Source: Marsupella aquatica (lineage: Eukaryota; Marchantiophyta). From it: DNA of 64,000 nucleotides. Positions 62,202 to 64,000 of this stretch are shown here, piece by piece. The notes under the pieces are model-generated. The model was not told the DNA's origin. It saw nothing but the letters and a program-made list of their open reading frames with translations, and made no database searches. The stretch's first letter is position 1, and each line of letters begins with the position of its first letter. The translations under genes and the position numbers were made by a program. Location: contig OZ316896.1 of the NCBI GenBank assembly GCA_973895155.1, positions 7,254,001 to 7,318,000 of the forward strand, read 5' to 3'.

Positions 62202-64000
62202 TTAGCCGTTTCATCCAATTGGTCTACATCCTTAACTTCCTCCGGAATTGCAGCTAAAAAGGTGGATTCTATTGTAAAGCAGTCCTCGACCTCTTCGTCT
62301 TCTTCTTCCAAGTCACCTTCCATTGGTTCTTGCCATAATCCGCTGGGGGGTACCTCTGGTCCAAAGACACCTTCTTCGGTTAGGTTAGTGAAGCATTCTA
62401 ACCAACGTACTTCATCGGCTGACTCCAGTCCACTATCGTACCCATCTACTTCCCTTATGCTTTTCCTACGGTCATCCTTAGTGTCCCAGGATACCGTGAT
62501 AGAGGGGGTCCCGAAAGTGAACTGCTTTTTACCCCAATCTTCTATTACCTCGGCTAGGTACAGCCATGGCCTACCAATCAATAGCCGGAATGACGTAGGA
62601 TTTACCGGCTTCATTACTACATAGTTAATGCTAAAGAAGATACCTCCTATCTCTGTCTTGATGCCGGTTAACACTCCCGTCGGAATGACCTGATATCCAT
62701 TGGCCATGTTCAACACTCTTCCAGTCATCTCCGGTGTTAGACCCCACCCTTTTGCTGTTGAATCAATCATAATACATACCCCTGATCCTCCATCGATGGG
62801 TACCCATAGTAATAATTCTCCTTGAATCATTAATGGTAATGCTGGGGCTCCTTGATCTTCTTCTATCATTAGTACGTCGGATCTGGTTGCTACCTTGGGT
62901 AATCTCGGCTTGCCGAGAATAGCCTTCCTTAATTGCTTCCGGAAGTACGGGCTATTTTTCAATAGTTGACCTACTGTTGCCGAGACTCTAGATTCTAGTA
63001 CATCTTTAGCCAGGTCATAGGGAACAATCGGCTTCTCTTCTGGTGGTGTTTCCGTCTTGGATTCGGCCAGTTTTGCCACGCTAGTCTCCACAGCTGTTGG
63101 GTCTTCCGAAGCAAACAATGCTTTTGCTCGTTTTACATCCTTGGCAATGGCTTCGGTATTCTCCAGGGTTTCTAATTCTCTTAGTTGTTCCTTAACACTA
63201 GCCGTAACAGAGGGGTAGAACAACTTAGGATGATCTCGATTGAAGTCGCTATCTTGTGAAGGATTGGTTTCACTGGTGGGCTCATGGCTTACCTGTATTG
63301 CCGGAGCCCTCCCTTCTCCTTCTGTTGATGTTGACGAAGAGTCGATCCTTTCCTCCGTAACCTTCCCTTTATTTTTGGCCAGCCCATCCCACCTTTCCTT
63401 CCTTCTGGTAGATCGAGTAGAGACCCGGTAGCAATCATGATCTAAATCCTCCTCTGAGAAGGTTGATAGGGCTTCGGCCTCATCATCAGATGGTACGAAC
63501 TCTGCCTCGGCATCCTCTTGCCATCCTAGTTCGATGTGGTTGATTTGAACTCCTCCGGGGGTAGTACCTGGCGGTAAGATCTTGATCGGCAAAAGCTTAT
63601 GATTTGCGGCCAGGCCTGCCAACCAAGTAGGACATTGCCCTAGCATATGACCTTCCTGTCGGCATCCCATACATAGCTGAGCTGGTTGTCCATCACCCTG
63701 TTTGCGTGCATTCGGGCATTCTCTAGCAAAATGGCCAGGTTGACCACAATTATAGCACGCCGCAAATCTTTGCACATTCGGCCTAGGAGGTACTGACGGG
63801 TTCTGAATAATCCGAGGATACATCTCTCCTGGATTGTTCCTTAACCCTGACCACAGAGATGCAGGTCTGTTGGATAGGTCTCGTGCTCCAGTCTCACTGA
63901 TGCCGAAAACACTATCAGCGGCATCTCCCAAAAAGTACTCTACTTCTCCCTGACATGGTCTGATCTCGGCCACATGCCGAACATGATTAGTATTAAGCTT
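62108..64000 (-). CDS. gag: Gypsy-2 gag and protease (5' end beyond window)
   Basis: Open from the right window edge to 62108. Two CCHC zinc knuckles (CYNCGQPGHFAREC and CMGCRQEGHMLGQC), an acidic/basic linker, then the aspartic protease with IDGGSGVCIMID and LLIGRPWLY. Equivalent in order to residues about 490-990 of the Gypsy-1 polyprotein. The gag core lies outside the window. The frame ends at 62108 after running out of frame with pol for 94 bp; in Gypsy-1 gag and pol are in one frame, so D has either a natural -1 overlap or a disabling indel. Confidence 0.88.
   Translation of the reverse strand, partial: KLNTNHVRHVAEIRPCQGEVEYFLGDAADSVFGISETGARDLSNRPASLWSGLRNNPGEMYPRIIQNPSVPPRPNVQRFAACYNCGQPGHFARECPNARKQGDGQPAQLCMGCRQEGHMLGQCPTWLAGLAANHKLLPIKILPPGTTPGGVQINHIELGWQEDAEAEFVPSDDEAEALSTFSEEDLDHDCYRVSTRSTRRKERWDGLAKNKGKVTEERIDSSSTSTEGEGRAPAIQVSHEPTSETNPSQDSDFNRDHPKLFYPSVTASVKEQLRELETLENTEAIAKDVKRAKALFASEDPTAVETSVAKLAESKTETPPEEKPIVPYDLAKDVLESRVSATVGQLLKNSPYFRKQLRKAILGKPRLPKVATRSDVLMIEEDQGAPALPLMIQGELLLWVPIDGGSGVCIMIDSTAKGWGLTPEMTGRVLNMANGYQVIPTGVLTGIKTEIGGIFFSINYVVMKPVNPTSFRLLIGRPWLYLAEVIEDWGKKQFTFGTPSITVSWDTKDDRRKSIREVDGYDSGLESADEVRWLECFTNLTEEGVFGPEVPPSGLWQEPMEGDLEEEDEEVEDCFTIESTFLAAIPEEVKDVDQLDETAKWGAVAGTMDFLQALWQSRRGPQRHRSSARN

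Overview
This window is a repeat-dense stretch of a eukaryotic, almost certainly plant-lineage (streptophyte) nuclear genome. The evidence is Ty3/Gypsy retrotransposons with a tRNA-Asp-type primer binding site, a CACTA (TNP2) fragment, Mutator-like (MULE) transposases, a LINE, and short GT-AG introns of about 90-220 nt. Which plant group it comes from cannot be decided from the sequence. I see no rRNA, tRNA, CRISPR array or bacterial operon. Nearly everything is mobile DNA in nested layers; the one gene with a fully open, spliceable frame that is not a retrotransposon polyprotein is the ParB-like/methyltransferase-like gene at 20798-24765.

Layout. 1-18508: a very young Gypsy element (Gypsy-1, minus strand): 3' LTR, 2022-aa gag-pol, start of the 5' LTR, a 200-N gap, then the same gag-pol again and a 5' LTR. 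The two halves look identical, so this may be one element duplicated by assembly. 18509-25062: a MULE-like transposase (M1, minus; cut by the Gypsy-1 insertion) divergent from the five-exon ParB-like + methyltransferase-like gene (plus). 25380-29416: minisatellite, low-complexity and palindrome-bearing DNA with a decayed mobile-domain ORF (E1). 29417-33738: second MULE transposase (M2, minus), broken by a 220-bp MITE, with a palindrome-rich upstream region. 33739-34145: CACTA TNP2 fragment, cut by a Gypsy-2 LTR fragment (34146-35241). 36810-45063: a Gypsy-2 LTR (copy B) split by a complete solo LTR (copy A, 37539-42074) with a 5-bp target duplication CTCCT. 45064-47396: truncated LINE. 47400-49236: third MULE transposase (M3, plus). 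49240-51857: second mobile-domain ORF remnant (E2). 51858-54291: Gypsy-2 LTR fragment C, into which Gypsy-2 copy D (54292 to beyond 64000; 3' LTR, pol, gag) inserted.

How it fits together. The most interesting unit is the MULE family. Its transposase has a WRKY/GCM1-like zinc finger followed by a MULE-like DDE core. One copy is paired head-to-head with the ParB-like/MTase-like gene. Introns and intergenic DNA of all three copies carry a bipartite palindrome CTAGCG-N4/5-CGCTAG: spacing 4 around M1 and its partner gene, spacing 5 around M2 and M3. The layout resembles VANDAL elements, where an element-encoded protein recognises short motifs scattered in the element's own non-coding DNA; any such role here is inference. 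The second unusual item is Gypsy-2, whose LTR of about 4.6 kb contains a long sense-strand ORF (mobile-domain-like + coiled coil). The solo LTR's termini and target duplication show that this ORF lies inside the LTR, not between pol and the LTR.
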